A stretch of 64,000 bases of DNA from Liolophura sinensis (GCF_032854445.1 NC_088296.1:7972706-8036705), one strand, 5' to 3'. Positions 48,665 to 59,456 are shown, counted from the first letter of the stretch. Notes: a model not told the origin generated them from the letters alone. A program made the numbers and translations.

Positions 48665-48966
48665 CCGCCTATATCAACGAGGTGTGTATAACGAAGTGTG
48701 CTGGTTTGTTTATGGTGTGCAGCTCTGTCTCTCGTCGGTGCGCGTGTTCGTTAGGCTATGTCGCAGCTCGGGACAACCAAAACTGCGTTTTGCCAAGAAG
48801 AGGTCTGTTAGAAGAGCCATGCGAAGAGGGTTGTGTATTTGATAGAGAGCAAGAATGTTTGAACGGAGTTTGCAAGTGTACGTCGAACTTAAGGCGTATG
48901 ACTACGGAAGAGATTCAGGCCTTTAACAACCCTCAAACACAGTGCATACACCGCACTTAACTCTAG
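48665..48966 (+). pseudogene. Gene B exon 4: double EB module with one-base deletion
   Basis: It encodes the 12-cysteine double module as in A (CITKCAGLFMVC.., EPCEEGC..ECLNGVCKCTSNLRR). One base is missing near 48,957 (CGCACTTAACTCTAG), which makes an in-frame TAA before the donor TAG|GTATG. The exon is 302 nt instead of 303. Confidence 0.75.
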
Positions 48967-49420
48967 GTATGAAGTGTTTTTTTTTGGTTTTATTAGCAAG
49001 CCTATGCTAAGAGTTTGAAAAACACGAAGTTAAAAATTCTGCCTCTAACAAAAGCGAAACACCCATTTTTTTATGGGTTAACAAGTCGAAATATTGGTGT
49101 GGAAAATTATGTTCATAATTGTAGTCGCTATGTGGTCTTTCTCGTCGATTCTTACACCTTGTTTATTCGGTGGTAATAAAACTATATTTTAGAAGGCAAA
49201 TAGGTCGAACGTGTTACGTGTAAACATGATACCATTGTATTTATACAACATAAACATAAAGAAAGAAAAGCACAGCAAATATTGTAAAGCCATTTTATTT
49301 TTAACTTAAGTTGAAATTATATATGCATGTAATGTGGAAGATGGATCATGGTACAGTTGGTCGGCTTTGGTCTTTACGGGGAATCCAATAGAAAAGGAAA
49401 ACATGTCTCTACTGCTTCAG
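48967..49420 (+). other. Gene B intron 4
   Basis: It matches gene A 17,951-18,401, with no added feature. Confidence 0.5.
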
Positions 49421-49669
49421 ACGGACCAATTCTACCAACGACAACAACAACTATGGCACCACCACCATTAACAACAGCAGCGCCCACTGTGTCATCCCCA
49501 ACACCACAACCTACTACAGCCACTACATTCCGGAGAGTTTTGTCATGTTGCAGTTCTAATAGCCAATGTCCTGCCCAAGCTTCCTGCCGTGTTCGTTATC
49601 CTGACGGACTATTGTGTATCTGTAACAAAGGATATATGGCGTCTACCGATTTCGCCGTATGTGAAAGAG
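49421..49669 (+). CDS. Gene B exon 5: Thr/Pro linker plus EGF-like module
   Basis: 83 codons, phase 1-1, nearly identical to gene A exon 5. VLSCCSSNSQC has an extra Cys where A has Ser, which could disturb disulfide pairing. NEGY has become NKGY. The donor GAGAG|GTCATT and the following GHC-stop are as in A. Confidence 0.7.
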
Positions 49670-49867
49670 GTCATTGTTAATTGTCTTTTTATTGTTGTTA
49701 AAAGTGAACAGGTTGTTATATGACAAAGGTTTTATTTAATAACTACACCGTGAAACTCACTAAATAACCCCTATTTGTTAAAATGATAATTCTTTTCTGT
49801 AGAATGCTAGAAATTTAAAGTATGAAATACTTCAATATCCAAATGGTATATAAGAAATCGATAAAGT

Positions 49868-50010
49868 AAATATGTATCTCAGTTGCGCTTTGATTGCATG
49901 TACAGAATGTTGCGCTGTGAATGCATGTACACAATGATACGCTATGATTGCATGTACCCAGTGTTGCGCTATAAACGCATGCACCCAATGACCCGCTATG
50001 ATTGCAGCTT
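49868..50010. repeat. 27-bp minisatellite, about five degraded units
   Basis: GTTGCGCTTTGATTGCATGT and variants appear in the same intron as the 19-unit array of gene A. Confidence 0.75.
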
Positions 50011-50059
50011 TTCATATACCTAATTTTGTGGTCTGATTCAACACCATGAAAATACCGTC

Positions 50060-50400
50060 CCTGGAACTAGACACAGTCACAAAGGAGAGCGCCAGAGATT
50101 CTGGACGCTTTGTCCACATCATTTATAAGCGAATTATGCCAATTGTAAAACTTACGACATTTAGAAAGAAATTGTTCGATGAAATAAACTCAACACATTG
50201 GTTTTTGTAGTAATGACGTTGGTTGGAAGTTGCAACCAACACAAAATATCTTAATAAGAATATGTCAATCAAATGACAAAGAAAAATCATTTTTGAGGTC
50301 TCCCTTTTACGCATATTATCCGTCAATGGACATAAATATTCGGAAATGACGTCATCAATGGACATACTATGAATGCGGGACCAGCTAAGCTCTCCACATC
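50060..50400 (-). mobile_element. Reverse-transcriptase element remnant (3' end)
   Basis: AGCGCCAGAGATTCTGGACG and the following bases match 19,740-20,060 and, more loosely, 34,520-34,680. Confidence 0.6.
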
Positions 50401-50827
50401 AGGCATTCACTTCATCAAAGTTGCCTTGACAGTTATCACCTTTCGCGACACTACAGCCGGCTATTTAACGCATAGTGACGACTGGGGCTTTAAGAAAAGT
50501 TTAGTTTAAAGCGATTGTTACGCCTCATGGTGAAAACTGAAAAGTTATTTTATACTTCCATGTGGTAGGCCTCACCATATACTAAGTACAGGTATTAACA
50601 AAAAAAACCATGTATCCTTCAAAGCCTTTTTGAGACTGGATGAAAAATATGTGTACTGTGACTTCGCTATTTGGTAATCATTCGGACAAAAAGCAGGGCC
50701 AATTACAAAAGATTTTAACTGCTTTTGTGTTGAGTGTGAAATATCTTGATATGATATATAGTTTACTTACTAGTGCGCGAACGTCAATATACTTCTCTTG
50801 TCTTCATGGTACGTTTTATTTTTTTAA

Positions 50828-50960
50828 TTAGTTGATTGATGTTTTACACCGAACTCACGAATATTTGATTTTTTAAGACAGCGGTTAGCATTATGGTGGG
50901 AAGGAAACCGACCAGAGTCCGGAAAAAATTCACGACGTCCATCCGCACGTTGCTCATGAT
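50828..50960 (-). mobile_element. SINE, 3' part (orthologue of 20,516-20,645)
   Basis: TAGCATTATGGTGGGAAGGA and GATTGATGTTTTACACCG match. Confidence 0.8.
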
Positions 50961-51001
50961 GAGAATAAATACGATAAGAACTCTAGTATTTCTTGTTTCA
51001 G

Positions 51002-51115
51002 AAGGATCAACCCCGCCTACGACAATGATTAGGACCAGGGAATTATCGTCACCGACAAGAGCAGTACGAACAACACCTGCATCTACAACACCAGTACCTA
51101 CAACGTCATCACTCG
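51002..51115 (+). CDS. Gene B exon 6: Thr/Pro-rich stalk
   Basis: 38 codons, phase 1-1, encoding EGSTPPTTMIRTRELSS.. and TTPASTTPVPTTSS. There are few differences from A and no length change. Confidence 0.65.
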
Positions 51116-51325
51116 GTAATTCTTCATTTAATAGGGCTAAAAATCAGTGCCATAGGGACACGCCATGTCATTTCTGTTTATCGTCCGAAGCTGTCACTAT
51201 ATAATACGGTCACATGAATAGATTGCCTGAATATCAACAAAGGAAAACAAAGCTCACCTTACATGGAATTTTATATGCAAATATATCTCACACGGAGAAT
51301 ATAAGTTGTTCCCTTATACTTTCAG

Positions 51326-51432
51326 TGGTACTAGTAGTTATAATTCTGTCTTCCTTAAAATGGTATTACATTTGGTTACTCCATTTTCCTTTCTCCATCA
51401 TTAGTGGCTTTGTCTTCCTGAGTACGGAATAA
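51326..51432 (+). CDS. Candidate alternative last exon with a hydrophobic segment (gene B)
   Basis: The phase 1 reading after the acceptor CCCTTATACTTTCAG gives VVLVVIILSSLKWYYIWLLH.. and a stop after ..FLSTE. It is one codon shorter than the A copy. Confidence 0.35.
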
Positions 51433-51509
51433 ATCAAACCAAACGCATGTCACGCTCACGTGCAACATATGTTAGTTCATACCACCATCATTTCTGTGTA
51501 ACACTAAAC

Positions 51510-51625
51510 AGATGATCATGGGTTTCCCCCTGGGCTCTGTTCGCTTTGCTACCATCATAATGCTGGCTGCCGTTGTATAAGTGAAATATTTCTGAGGGCG
51601 GCATAAAACACTAATTAAAATAAAC
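51510..51625 (+). mobile_element. SINE, 3' part (orthologue of 21,200-21,320)
   Basis: GGGTTTCCCCCTGGGCTCTG and TTGTATAAGTGAAATATTTC match. Confidence 0.85.
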
Positions 51626-51860
51626 AAATATATTAACAAGAATGTTATAAAAGAGAAGAAACATCAGCGCAAAGATGTTCAAACACAAGCGATGCATCTG
51701 CACAAAAGGAAAGGCGTGGAAATGAAAATTAAACAAACACGTGTAAAATATCCTTTGGATAGCATGGTGGTGCTCAGTGAAATTGCGGAATTTTTAAAGG
51801 TAAAAATAATATCACATTATGCCCAGAAAATGGAACTTATATATGATTTCTTCCTATTAG

Positions 51861-51941
51861 GCGATTCCACCTTACCGTTTTCTCAGATAAGCGACGTAAA
51901 TCAAACAATACCCCCAGCTGACACTCAGGCTACAAAGCGAG
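51861..51941 (+). pseudogene. Gene B exon 7: stalk with lost splice donor
   Basis: It is homologous to gene A exon 7 (GDSTLPFSQISDVNQTIPPA), but the donor reads GCGAG|CTAAGA instead of GGGAG|GTAAGA. The exon is probably skipped, or intron sequence is retained; read-through continues open to a stop at 51,986-51,988. Confidence 0.6.
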
Positions 51942-53279
51942 CTAAGAACAAAACTCAAAGTCCGACGAGAGATCGATCGTATATGTAAGACAGTGGACAT
52001 AATGTAAATGCTGCTGATATCATTGGGAAAATGATCTGTAAGTGAACAGCGTGGAACAAATTTCAAAGAGCAACAAATATGAGATTAAAAAAAAAGCGGC
52101 GTACATTTTGTTATAGTGTGGGTTATTTGTTGGGAGAGGTTGATAAGGATTAGCTTATACATGAATATAACCTCCATCGTTTTCGTGTGAGATTAAATTG
52201 AGAACGACTGGATTCCAGTAGTCCGCTTAGTAAAGAATTATGTGGCAACTTAGTAGCAAACTATTTTGAGCCCTCCTACACAAAGGACAACACAAAAAAA
52301 ACGTTATCGGCTGTTTAAACGGCGAGGCATACTCAACACATCGTATGTGCCGCTCTCTACGCTCTCTACATTGCTACTACCACTGGACAAAGTCAACCTT
52401 TGGAGCCTTTTTAGGTTTGGCCTCACTACTGGTGTCCTCGCGCAGAACTACTTAGTCAGCATTAATTCAACAACTCTTGTTGTTAAAGAATAAAGTTCAC
52501 ATAAAAACCTGTACACAGAATTCTTAACAATTGGTGTATATGGCATCATATGCCCATCATAGTCTGGTAAAAGCGATTTAACACAGTTTCGCCATGGGAT
52601 ATAATTTCGTACTCAAGAGAGAAGCGACTGGAATTTTTGTTGTTGTTGAAAAGCACACAGGGTCTAAACTAAAGCAACTACTTAATGTTAAAGTGTTTTT
52701 TGTACAAGTTTAATGCTCACATATATGCCCGATTGTAAAAATGGGTGCGCACGAAAATACAGTCCGTGTGTACCAACTGTTCCAGCTTCAAAAAAGTAAA
52801 ATCCAAAACAGTTGGGTATATAAGGATTACACTTCACATGACGTGTTTTTAGACAGTTTTTTTTCTCACATGCTGTATGGAAAACTGGTTTACTGTATGC
52901 AGCATTTGGCCCATATTTTTTCGGGGCATATGTTGCTGCGTTCACACGAATGAAATAGAACATGCTGTTTCGGGTTATTTCATTGTAGCATTCGACAAAT
53001 CACAACCTCTGAACGGCGAGCATAAATTAGACGTCTTGTTTCATTCTACATATGGAATTCCAGGTTTCTATAGACAAACCACGTCGTTTGAGGGCAGCTT
53101 TAATTTAGATAACAACATTCACCGTGCACTTACATGCACAAATGTCTTCTCCTTTGTTTCTCCAGTTATCTTTTTTAAATAGACAAGAGCTCTTTTACCC
53201 CTCTAAACAAGGATATTACCAATTTAATGTTTAAATTTTCTTAGTTCGCTGCATTTCATGCATGTTTTTTGCACTCCAG
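51942..53279 (+). other. Gene B intron 7 with A/C junction
   Basis: Similarity to gene A continues to about 53,125 (matching A to about 22,975) and then stops. 155 bp later the C-like transmembrane exon begins. The junction is therefore between 53,110 and 53,280. Confidence 0.6.
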
Positions 53280-53376
53280 GTTCATACTCCTCAGGAATGA
53301 CCATAGGCCTGGCAGTTGGGATAAGTCTTGCGCTTTTCTTGACTCTTATCGCTCTTGGTGTTGTTGTTGTTGTGAG
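53280..53376 (+). CDS. Gene B exon 8: transmembrane segment (C-like)
   Basis: Phase 1 in (CACTCCAG|GT), phase 2 out (GTGAG|GTAACC). GSYSSGMTIGLAVGISLA.. is followed by FLTLIALGVVVVV-R. It is clearly closer to gene C exon 5 than to the gene A transmembrane exon. Confidence 0.8.
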
Positions 53377-53652
53377 GTAACCAATCGTTTCTGATTTCTC
53401 CAGACTTTTTACGTGATATACGTCTTGGCCGAGGCGAATGTTTTGACTGTTTTGGTATAATTATAGCATTATGTCTGAATCACCTGTCTATCGACATGAA
53501 TATCCTGTGTCCTGACAAACAGAGTTCAGTGACGACATGAAATCAGAGAGTAGGCCTAATACAATAGTAAAAGTTAAAAAAAATGATGTCCCATCTTTTG
53601 GATATTATTTCAGTAAACCAGATGCGAAATAAAAACAATTTTTATTTCGCAG
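53377..53652 (+). other. Gene B intron 8
   Basis: A short intron without recognised features. The acceptor ATTTCGCAG resembles that of gene C. Confidence 0.5.
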
Positions 53653-54241
53653 GAAAAGGAAAAGGCAGATGGATGGTAACAACTCCAGCGAAAATGGTTT
53701 ACGTTCAAACAGCAACAATTCCCAGTTCAGAGGGAAAGGTTTCCGTAATTCTTGTGATGTCACTGAATCCATCACCGACCGAGATGGAGTAACCAGTCTG
53801 TCCTCACCAGCGGCAGGGGCTCTACCAGATGTGTTAGTCCACGGTACGGAGACCAGGTCCTCCACGCGCCGCCATGGCGACGGCGGTCATCTGACCGACC
53901 GGCAACACGAACATGACTCAGATGACTTCATTTTGTCTGATGGAAAGTTTGAAGGGTCAAAGTTACCATCCAGACAAGACCACAGCGCCGTGTATTCAAA
54001 TTTCAAGATAAAGGAAAATAAAGCAAAGCGTGCTGACAGGGGAAAACTCCACACTGAAAAGGAACCTCTAGACGATCCCACGTACAATGTGTTGTCTGCT
54101 GCTAATGTGAAGTCACGTGACGGTGAATCTGGTCATAAAGAAGACTACAACACACTGTACGATATGGAAGTTAAACCGCCTCACCCCCCCCCAACCCCAA
54201 CCCCCCACCACCACAATGAAAACAAACTAAATGTCATTTAA
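53653..54241 (+). CDS. Gene B last exon: cytoplasmic tail (C-like)
   Basis: The phase 2 entry gives RKRKRQMDG and about 195 residues. AVYSNFKIKENKAK, PTYNVL and DYNTLYDM parallel gene C; in PTYNVL the -2 position is Pro, so the strict ITIM of C is lost. A His/Pro-rich end (PPHPPPTPTPHHH) extends beyond the C tail, probably from a moved stop codon. Confidence 0.8.
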
Positions 54242-54337
54242 TTTCATTTTTTGTTATATTTTTGAATATTGGAAAAAAAAGATCACATTTTGATCATTTG
54301 AATTTGTTCTCTTTGGCTGCAAGTGGAAATGTTTCTT

Positions 54338-54480
54338 AACAACGTGTGGATCGTCGTAGGTTTCCCACCTGCTCTCCCCGATTTGCTCTCACCATAATGC
54401 GGAGGGCCGTCGAACAAGGGAAATGTTCATAAATATGGGGTAAAACAACAATTTAAAAAAAAACAACAAATAAATAAATC
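54338..54480 (+). mobile_element. SINE, 3' part, diverged
   Basis: CGTCGTAGGTTTCCCACCTG, CTCACCATAATGCGGAGGGC and GGGTAAAACAACAATT match loosely. Confidence 0.65.
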
Positions 54481-55974
54481 ATTTGAATTTTCCTCGCCGG
54501 AAAACCGTGGGGAAGACACCATAGCTGTATGGGACTGTGTTAGATCCACATTATATGGCTACCAGGCTTAGTAGTCAGAAATAAAATTAAAAAAAAACAT
54601 TTGCTTATGTTGTCATTTTACCTTTTCCACTGTCTAGTTTGGCAACTCTCCGCCAGTCCCTGTCGATTCCTTGTATTAACACTCATGTGTATCCCATGTC
54701 ACAACTGAGGTGTTAGTAATGGTTCGATTTTAGCAAACTCCTGACGTTCAGTAAATTGCGTAAGTCAGTAGTCCTCTTCAAACATTACTCACTCTGCTAA
54801 CGATGCTGCTGAAGCAAATCACGTTTGTTTAAATACTGGAGAAGTTTTGTAAAACCAGTTCCTGTAACCCCGGCGGAGTGTTTTTCCACAAAAGTCAGAA
54901 AGTAGGTAGTGTGTTAACTTGCGACAAAATCAAACAAACTGCTGAAGTTCACTGCATTCTTAAGTCGGTAGTCCTCTTTACAAAGTTTCTCTCTAGAGGC
55001 TACTCGCTCCGCTTGTGATGTCGCTGAAGTAAATCACGTTTGGAAATATACTGGGAAAGTTATGTGAGGCCAGGTTCTGTAAATTGTTTAAATCCAACAC
55101 GGAATGTTTCTCGATAAACGGTAAACAGTGTGTTTAGCTGCGACAAAATCCCTTAGAGGGTGACAAATTTTTAATCTTTTATCTTCCCATTCACTCAATC
55201 TGGTTCATTCAGTTAACGAGGTTTCCAAATGTAACATGCCATGGACTTTATGAGACATGTCACAGGTTTTGGGAGTCGAGGCTTGCTTTGTTGTTAAATG
55301 CAATTGTATGCATTTTTTTATTGAGTCAGAATTTTGAATCCTTGAATTGATTATTTCAGCCAAAAATAGATGAATTTGAAAATTAAAAAGCATCCAGGTG
55401 TCTGATTTATCACAATATTTATATGTTCAAAATAGTTCTGTGTATATTGTTACTGGTAAATTGTTATCGTTTAGAAGAAAATATTGTATGTATCTGTTTT
55501 TGTTGACCAGAGTTTTGTATTCATGAACTGATTATTTCAGCCAAGAATAAATTAACTTATGATAGAAAAGCATCCAGTTGTCCGGTTTATCAGAATATTT
55601 ATATATAGGAAGTACAGTTGCCTATACAGTACAAAGGTGTTAAAATGTGTGTCAGAGTTTTAAAGGAAATGAAGTTTGATAACTAAGGATGTTTGCCCAC
55701 GCTGCATATAAAAAAGGTAAACAAAGGTTCAGATGAAGCTGAAGCGGATAAAGGTGCACACAGAAATAACTCGCTCCTGATTCGTTAAATTTTAGTATTC
55801 GAAAGGAAAAGCTGGCACCATGGTAACGCTTTTAATGTTCTCGATGTGAGCTTTTTTGATTTACGTACAGCTGCAATATCTAGGTAATGCAATCTGACAA
55901 AAGTAAAAATATACACTTTTGTATGGGATGGTTTATCGATACACACATATATTTGGCGCGTTGTTATTGACTGT

Positions 55975-56165
55975 TTATTTATTTGATTGGAGTAATAGGT
56001 TGTATTTAAAAATCCTTTACTAATATGACGACGGGAAGCATTATAGTGGGAGGATAACGAGCAGAACCCGGGGGGAAACCACGACAATTCGCAGGTTGCT
56101 GCAAGATATTGCCACGTACGACCGGAGAGGAAAACCGCTTGAGCTGGACTTGCCGTAGTGTTTTG
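55975..56165 (-). mobile_element. SINE, tail and centre
   Basis: TTTATTTATTTGATTGGAGT, GAAGCATTATAGTGGGAGGA and CACGTACGACCGGAGAGGA match in reverse. Confidence 0.8.
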
Positions 56166-57139
56166 CCTGGCTTTAAATTAGTTTCACAATACAGATTTGC
56201 TCTGTGTGATTAGGTTGCCTGCTTTGTTTATATGCCACAGACACAGGTATAAAGATGGGCCTATGATAGAAAAATCAGGTACAGCAACACCCACATTGTT
56301 TCTCTTTTATACGTAATTAGCTGATTTCTATGTCAGAGTAGGAACATAATATATTGAAATATGTCCTGTAGAAGACATATCTACGGATAGCTTGGATTAG
56401 CACACCAAGCTAATTGTGTCCTTGAGAAACACACGTTATATTTGGGTACAGTAGGTCACTCCGAGTTTTCTGTATTTTCAATCGACCATGTTCACTGTCA
56501 CGTCGTCGCTTGTCGTCCCCTCTCACCCCTCCCGCCAACACTCAACCCAATTGTCTTTGTCCCATTGTGGGTTGTCACCGCTATATGCTGTGTGGCACAT
56601 GCACGCGTTTCTATCACTATCTGGTTTCCAGTCCCGGCAGCTTCAAATGTCAAATTTGCTTTCATTGGCCGTTCCTAAGTCTACGTCATACAGTCATATA
56701 GAGATTCTTCACGTTAAGACAGGATATTTTACACAGCATCCTTGGGAGCAATTTCATCTGTGTTTAGTTTTCCATCGTTGACTACAATACTTTGGTCGAG
56801 ATACAACTCACTGATTTTCTCATCCATGACTAGTTTGTTGAAAACTATAAAAATCAAGTCGTACCAAACACTGCATGGAGAGATACTAGTAAATGAAATT
56901 TCAGTGTCCGGCATGGGTGCTTTGGGTAGGGACGGTAGTGCTGGATCAGATGAGTGCACTTAAACTGAACAAGTCTTGTTTGTTTTGTTAATACTAGACA
57001 ATACTTATATGTAGACTTTGTTACATCCTGCCGCTCGTTTTGCCCGGAAATACGACTCATGTTGACACGAGCGATATGACCGCCTTTAGTTTTACGTTGA
57101 AATGTTTCGGCTGAGCATGTAACCTAACTGTTGTCATCA

Positions 57140-57161
57140 TTACTCCGGGCGATTCCGTTTC
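57140..57161 (-). CDS. Gene D candidate last exon: seven-residue tail
   Basis: A good acceptor (CATTTATTTTCACAG) in the required phase 2 gives R-KRNRPE and then TAA. The basic start parallels RRRKNRAE of gene C. If right, D has no tyrosine motifs. The rest of an ancestral tail may have been lost by frameshift; I could not trace it. Confidence 0.4.
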
Positions 57162-57379
57162 CTGTGAAAATAAATGTGTTAGTTTTCAAGCATTGTTCAA
57201 CTTATACTTAACTGACTCTAGTGGAGTTAAACAGTTACTCCCGGCACCAATCATGTTAGAAACCTCAGAGATTTCCCCTAATTGCCCTCCGGTTTAATCC
57301 CTAATCTCATAATGCATGTTTCAATCAGAAATGGAAGGAAAGGAAGGGAGTGGGTGGGGGTCACTCCACGGCAGAGTAG

Positions 57380-57600
57380 TAAACCTGCTAGCGCAGCACA
57401 CTTATCCAGAAGCCTCTCACCAAGGCGACTGCTGTGAGTTCAAGTCCACCCCATGCTAGTTTCCTCCCCGGCCGTACATCGATAGCCCTGCCAACAACCT
57501 GCGTGCTCTGTGCGCCCTCCCCCCATCCCCCACACTTACCATATTGCTGGCCTGTATCACATAATTGAAATATTCTTGAGTATGACATAAAACACAGATG
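57380..57600 (+). mobile_element. SINE, near full length
   Basis: CTGCTAGCGCAGCACACTTA, CTCCCCGGCCGTACATCGAT and the tail ATAATTGAAATATTCTTGAG match. It lies within gene D's last intron, antisense to it. Confidence 0.8.
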
Positions 57601-57904
57601 AAAGAAGTAAATGAATCATTCAGAAATGGCTCGTGCTGTCGTAGTCTAAGCATGTTCGTGACAAAACGCCATCCGCCAAAAAAAAAACCATTAACGGTCG
57701 TTGTTGGCTTTGTAGATATTTGAGCACATGTGTTATATGAACCAGTAATCAATGGCATGACTTAGATATCAACATACAGCAACGGAGGATTTTTAGCGTA
57801 AATGCATAGAAAGTTTAACCAATACAAGTCATATTTTGAAAATTTGCAAAATATATTTCATATAGAAGGTAATACTTTTCTCAGTGTCAACAATTATAGC
57901 TTAC

Positions 57905-57998
57905 CTGGCAACAACAACAGCTAGTATCACTAGAGCCAAGAGAACTGCACCTGCTATTCCCGCTGCCAGAGCTATCGTTGGTAATAGGGACTTTTTAG
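57905..57998 (-). CDS. Gene D transmembrane exon
   Basis: It enters in phase 1 (ATTTTTCAG|CT) and leaves in phase 2 (GCCAG|GTAAGC), 94 nt as in gene A. TKKSLLPTIALAAGI.. leads to the helix AGAVLLALVILAVVVA-R. It resembles the B and C helices. Confidence 0.75.
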
Positions 57999-58679
57999 CT
58001 GAAAAATATGATTCCGAGCATACATGTATAAGTACTTTGGTTGTTGAAATATCCCGCTGAATGATTGAAATAATGAACTAAACAATAGTGTATTTTTATG
58101 ACTTGTATTTGTGTTTTTATTGTTCAGTCTGACACTGTAGCTAAACTTATTTATTCATTAGATTGGTTTTTTTCGTCGAATTCAAGAATATTTAACATAT
58201 ACGACGTCGTATTATGGTGGGACGAAGCCCATCGCCTCGTTGTTGCCAGACCTTCTCACGTATGGCCGGAGATGAAGCAACAGAGGTGTAAACCTTGCAC
58301 CACAGCGTTACTTTCATATTAGACAATATGGTCTTTCTCTTTCATAGTTGTACGTATAGTCATGTTACATCATTTCTTAGAGAAACGTATTCTGTTTTGT
58401 AAGTACAGCCACACATTAGAAAACAACATATCTTGACAACTTGGAGCTTTTAAAACATTATGTACATTACCTGTACCCATATACTAGATCTGTGGAAATG
58501 TAAACAATGAAATTGTTATCAGGAGAATGTTCCCCGTGTTCAGAACTATACAAAGAATTCTCGAGCGACTTAAATTACTCAACAAAAGCGCTGAGACGCA
58601 CATTTTGTTTCGTTAATTTTTGTCGAAAAAGTTGTCTGACTGGTACGTCGGATGGTAACTTCTGAAACTGGCGTCTCAC
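57999..58679 (-). other. Gene D intron before the transmembrane exon
   Basis: A reverse SINE lies at 58,148-58,310. The open frame of the repeat exon runs on to 58,579, but a stronger donor in phase occurs at 58,680. Confidence 0.5.
58148..58310 (-). mobile_element. SINE, tail and centre
   Basis: TTTATTCATTAGATTGGTTT, GTCGTATTATGGTGGGACGA and CTCACGTATGGCCGGAGATG match in reverse. Confidence 0.75.
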
Positions 58680-59456
58680 TGCTATATTGGACTGGAGCTG
58701 TTGAGGCTGACGTCAGATTGCTGTCTTGGACTGGTGCTTTTGAAACTGACGTCAGACTGGTGTATTGGCCAGGCGCTCTTGAGACTGACGTCAGATTGCT
58801 GTTTCTGTCTGGAGCTCTTGAAACCGACGTCAGATTGCTGTTTTGGACTGGAGGCCTTGCGACTGACGTTAGATTCCTGTTTCTGCCTGGAGCTCTTGAA
58901 ACTGACGTCAGATTCCTGTATTGGACTGGAGCACTTGAAACCGACGTCAGATTGCTGTTTTGGACTGACGGTCTTGAGACTGACGTAAGATTGCTGTATT
59001 GGTCTGGTGGTCTTAAAACTGACGTCAGATTGTTGTTTTGGGCTGGAGGTCTTGAAACTGACGTCAGATTCCTGTATTGGACTGGGGCTCTTGAGACTGA
59101 CGTCAGATTGCTGTTTTGAGCTGGAGCTCTTGAAACTGACGTCAGATTGTTGTATTGGACAGGAAGTCTTGACACTGACGTCAGATTGCTATTTTGGACC
59201 GGAGCTCTTGAAACTAACGTCAGATTGTTGTTTTGGGCTGGAGCTTTTGAAACTGACGTCAGATTCCTGTATTGGACTGGAGCACTTGAAACTGACGTCA
59301 GATTGTTGTTTTGGGCAGGAGCTCTTGAAACTGACGTCAGATTGCTGCCTTGGATAGGAGCTCTTGAAACTGACGTCAGATTGCTGTATTGGACTGGAGC
59401 TCTTAAAACTGACGTCAGATTGCTGTATTGGACTGAGACTGTTATAATTTCTGTCC
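58680..59456 (-). CDS. Gene D stalk exon: about nineteen 13-residue repeats
   Basis: The acceptor is TTTTTTACGTTTAG|GG and the donor ATAGCA|GTGAGA; both are in phase 1, giving 777 nt (259 codons) without a stop. After GTEIITV the unit SVSRAPVQYSNLT recurs, mostly with an NLT sequon in each unit. A heavily N-glycosylated spacer is predicted. The DNA is a 39-bp tandem repeat, also open in other frames, so the splice signals and phase are the main evidence for this frame. Confidence 0.6.
58690..59450. repeat. 39-bp minisatellite, about 19-20 units
   Basis: The unit is close to ACTGACGTCAGATTGCTGTA + TTGGACTGGAGCTCTTGAA. Each contains the palindrome TGACGTCA, the consensus CRE half-site pair for bZIP proteins. 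Units vary at the third and sixth repeat codons. Confidence 0.9.

Larger units (their letters stand above)
44445..54241 (+). other. Gene B: mosaic receptor gene with lesions
   Basis: Exons match A from exon 1 to exon 7 (44,445-51,941), then C for transmembrane and tail (53,280-53,376 and 53,653-54,241). Lesions are a -1/+1 indel pair in exon 2, a one-base deletion with premature TAA in exon 4, and loss of the exon 7 donor (GT to CT). Because every exon before the transmembrane one is phase 1-1, skipping exons 4 and 7 would leave an open message, so either a pseudogene or a shortened receptor is possible. The tail exon is intact. Confidence 0.7.
54242..57139. other. Spacer between the 3' ends of genes B and D
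   Basis: Forward SINE 54,338-54,480 and reverse SINE 55,975-56,165. AATAAA near 54,580 may serve gene B. A minus-strand open frame at 56,729-56,959 has no recognised domain. About 54,760-55,140 holds two diverged copies of a segment with AGTAGTCCTCTTCAAA and TGAAG[CT]AAATCACGTTTG, roughly 240 bp apart. Confidence 0.5.

Noticed and set aside
56729-56959. Minus-strand frame as gene D's cytoplasmic tail
   Set aside because: A TAA lies directly upstream and no acceptor in phase 2 leads into this frame; no tyrosine motif series is present.
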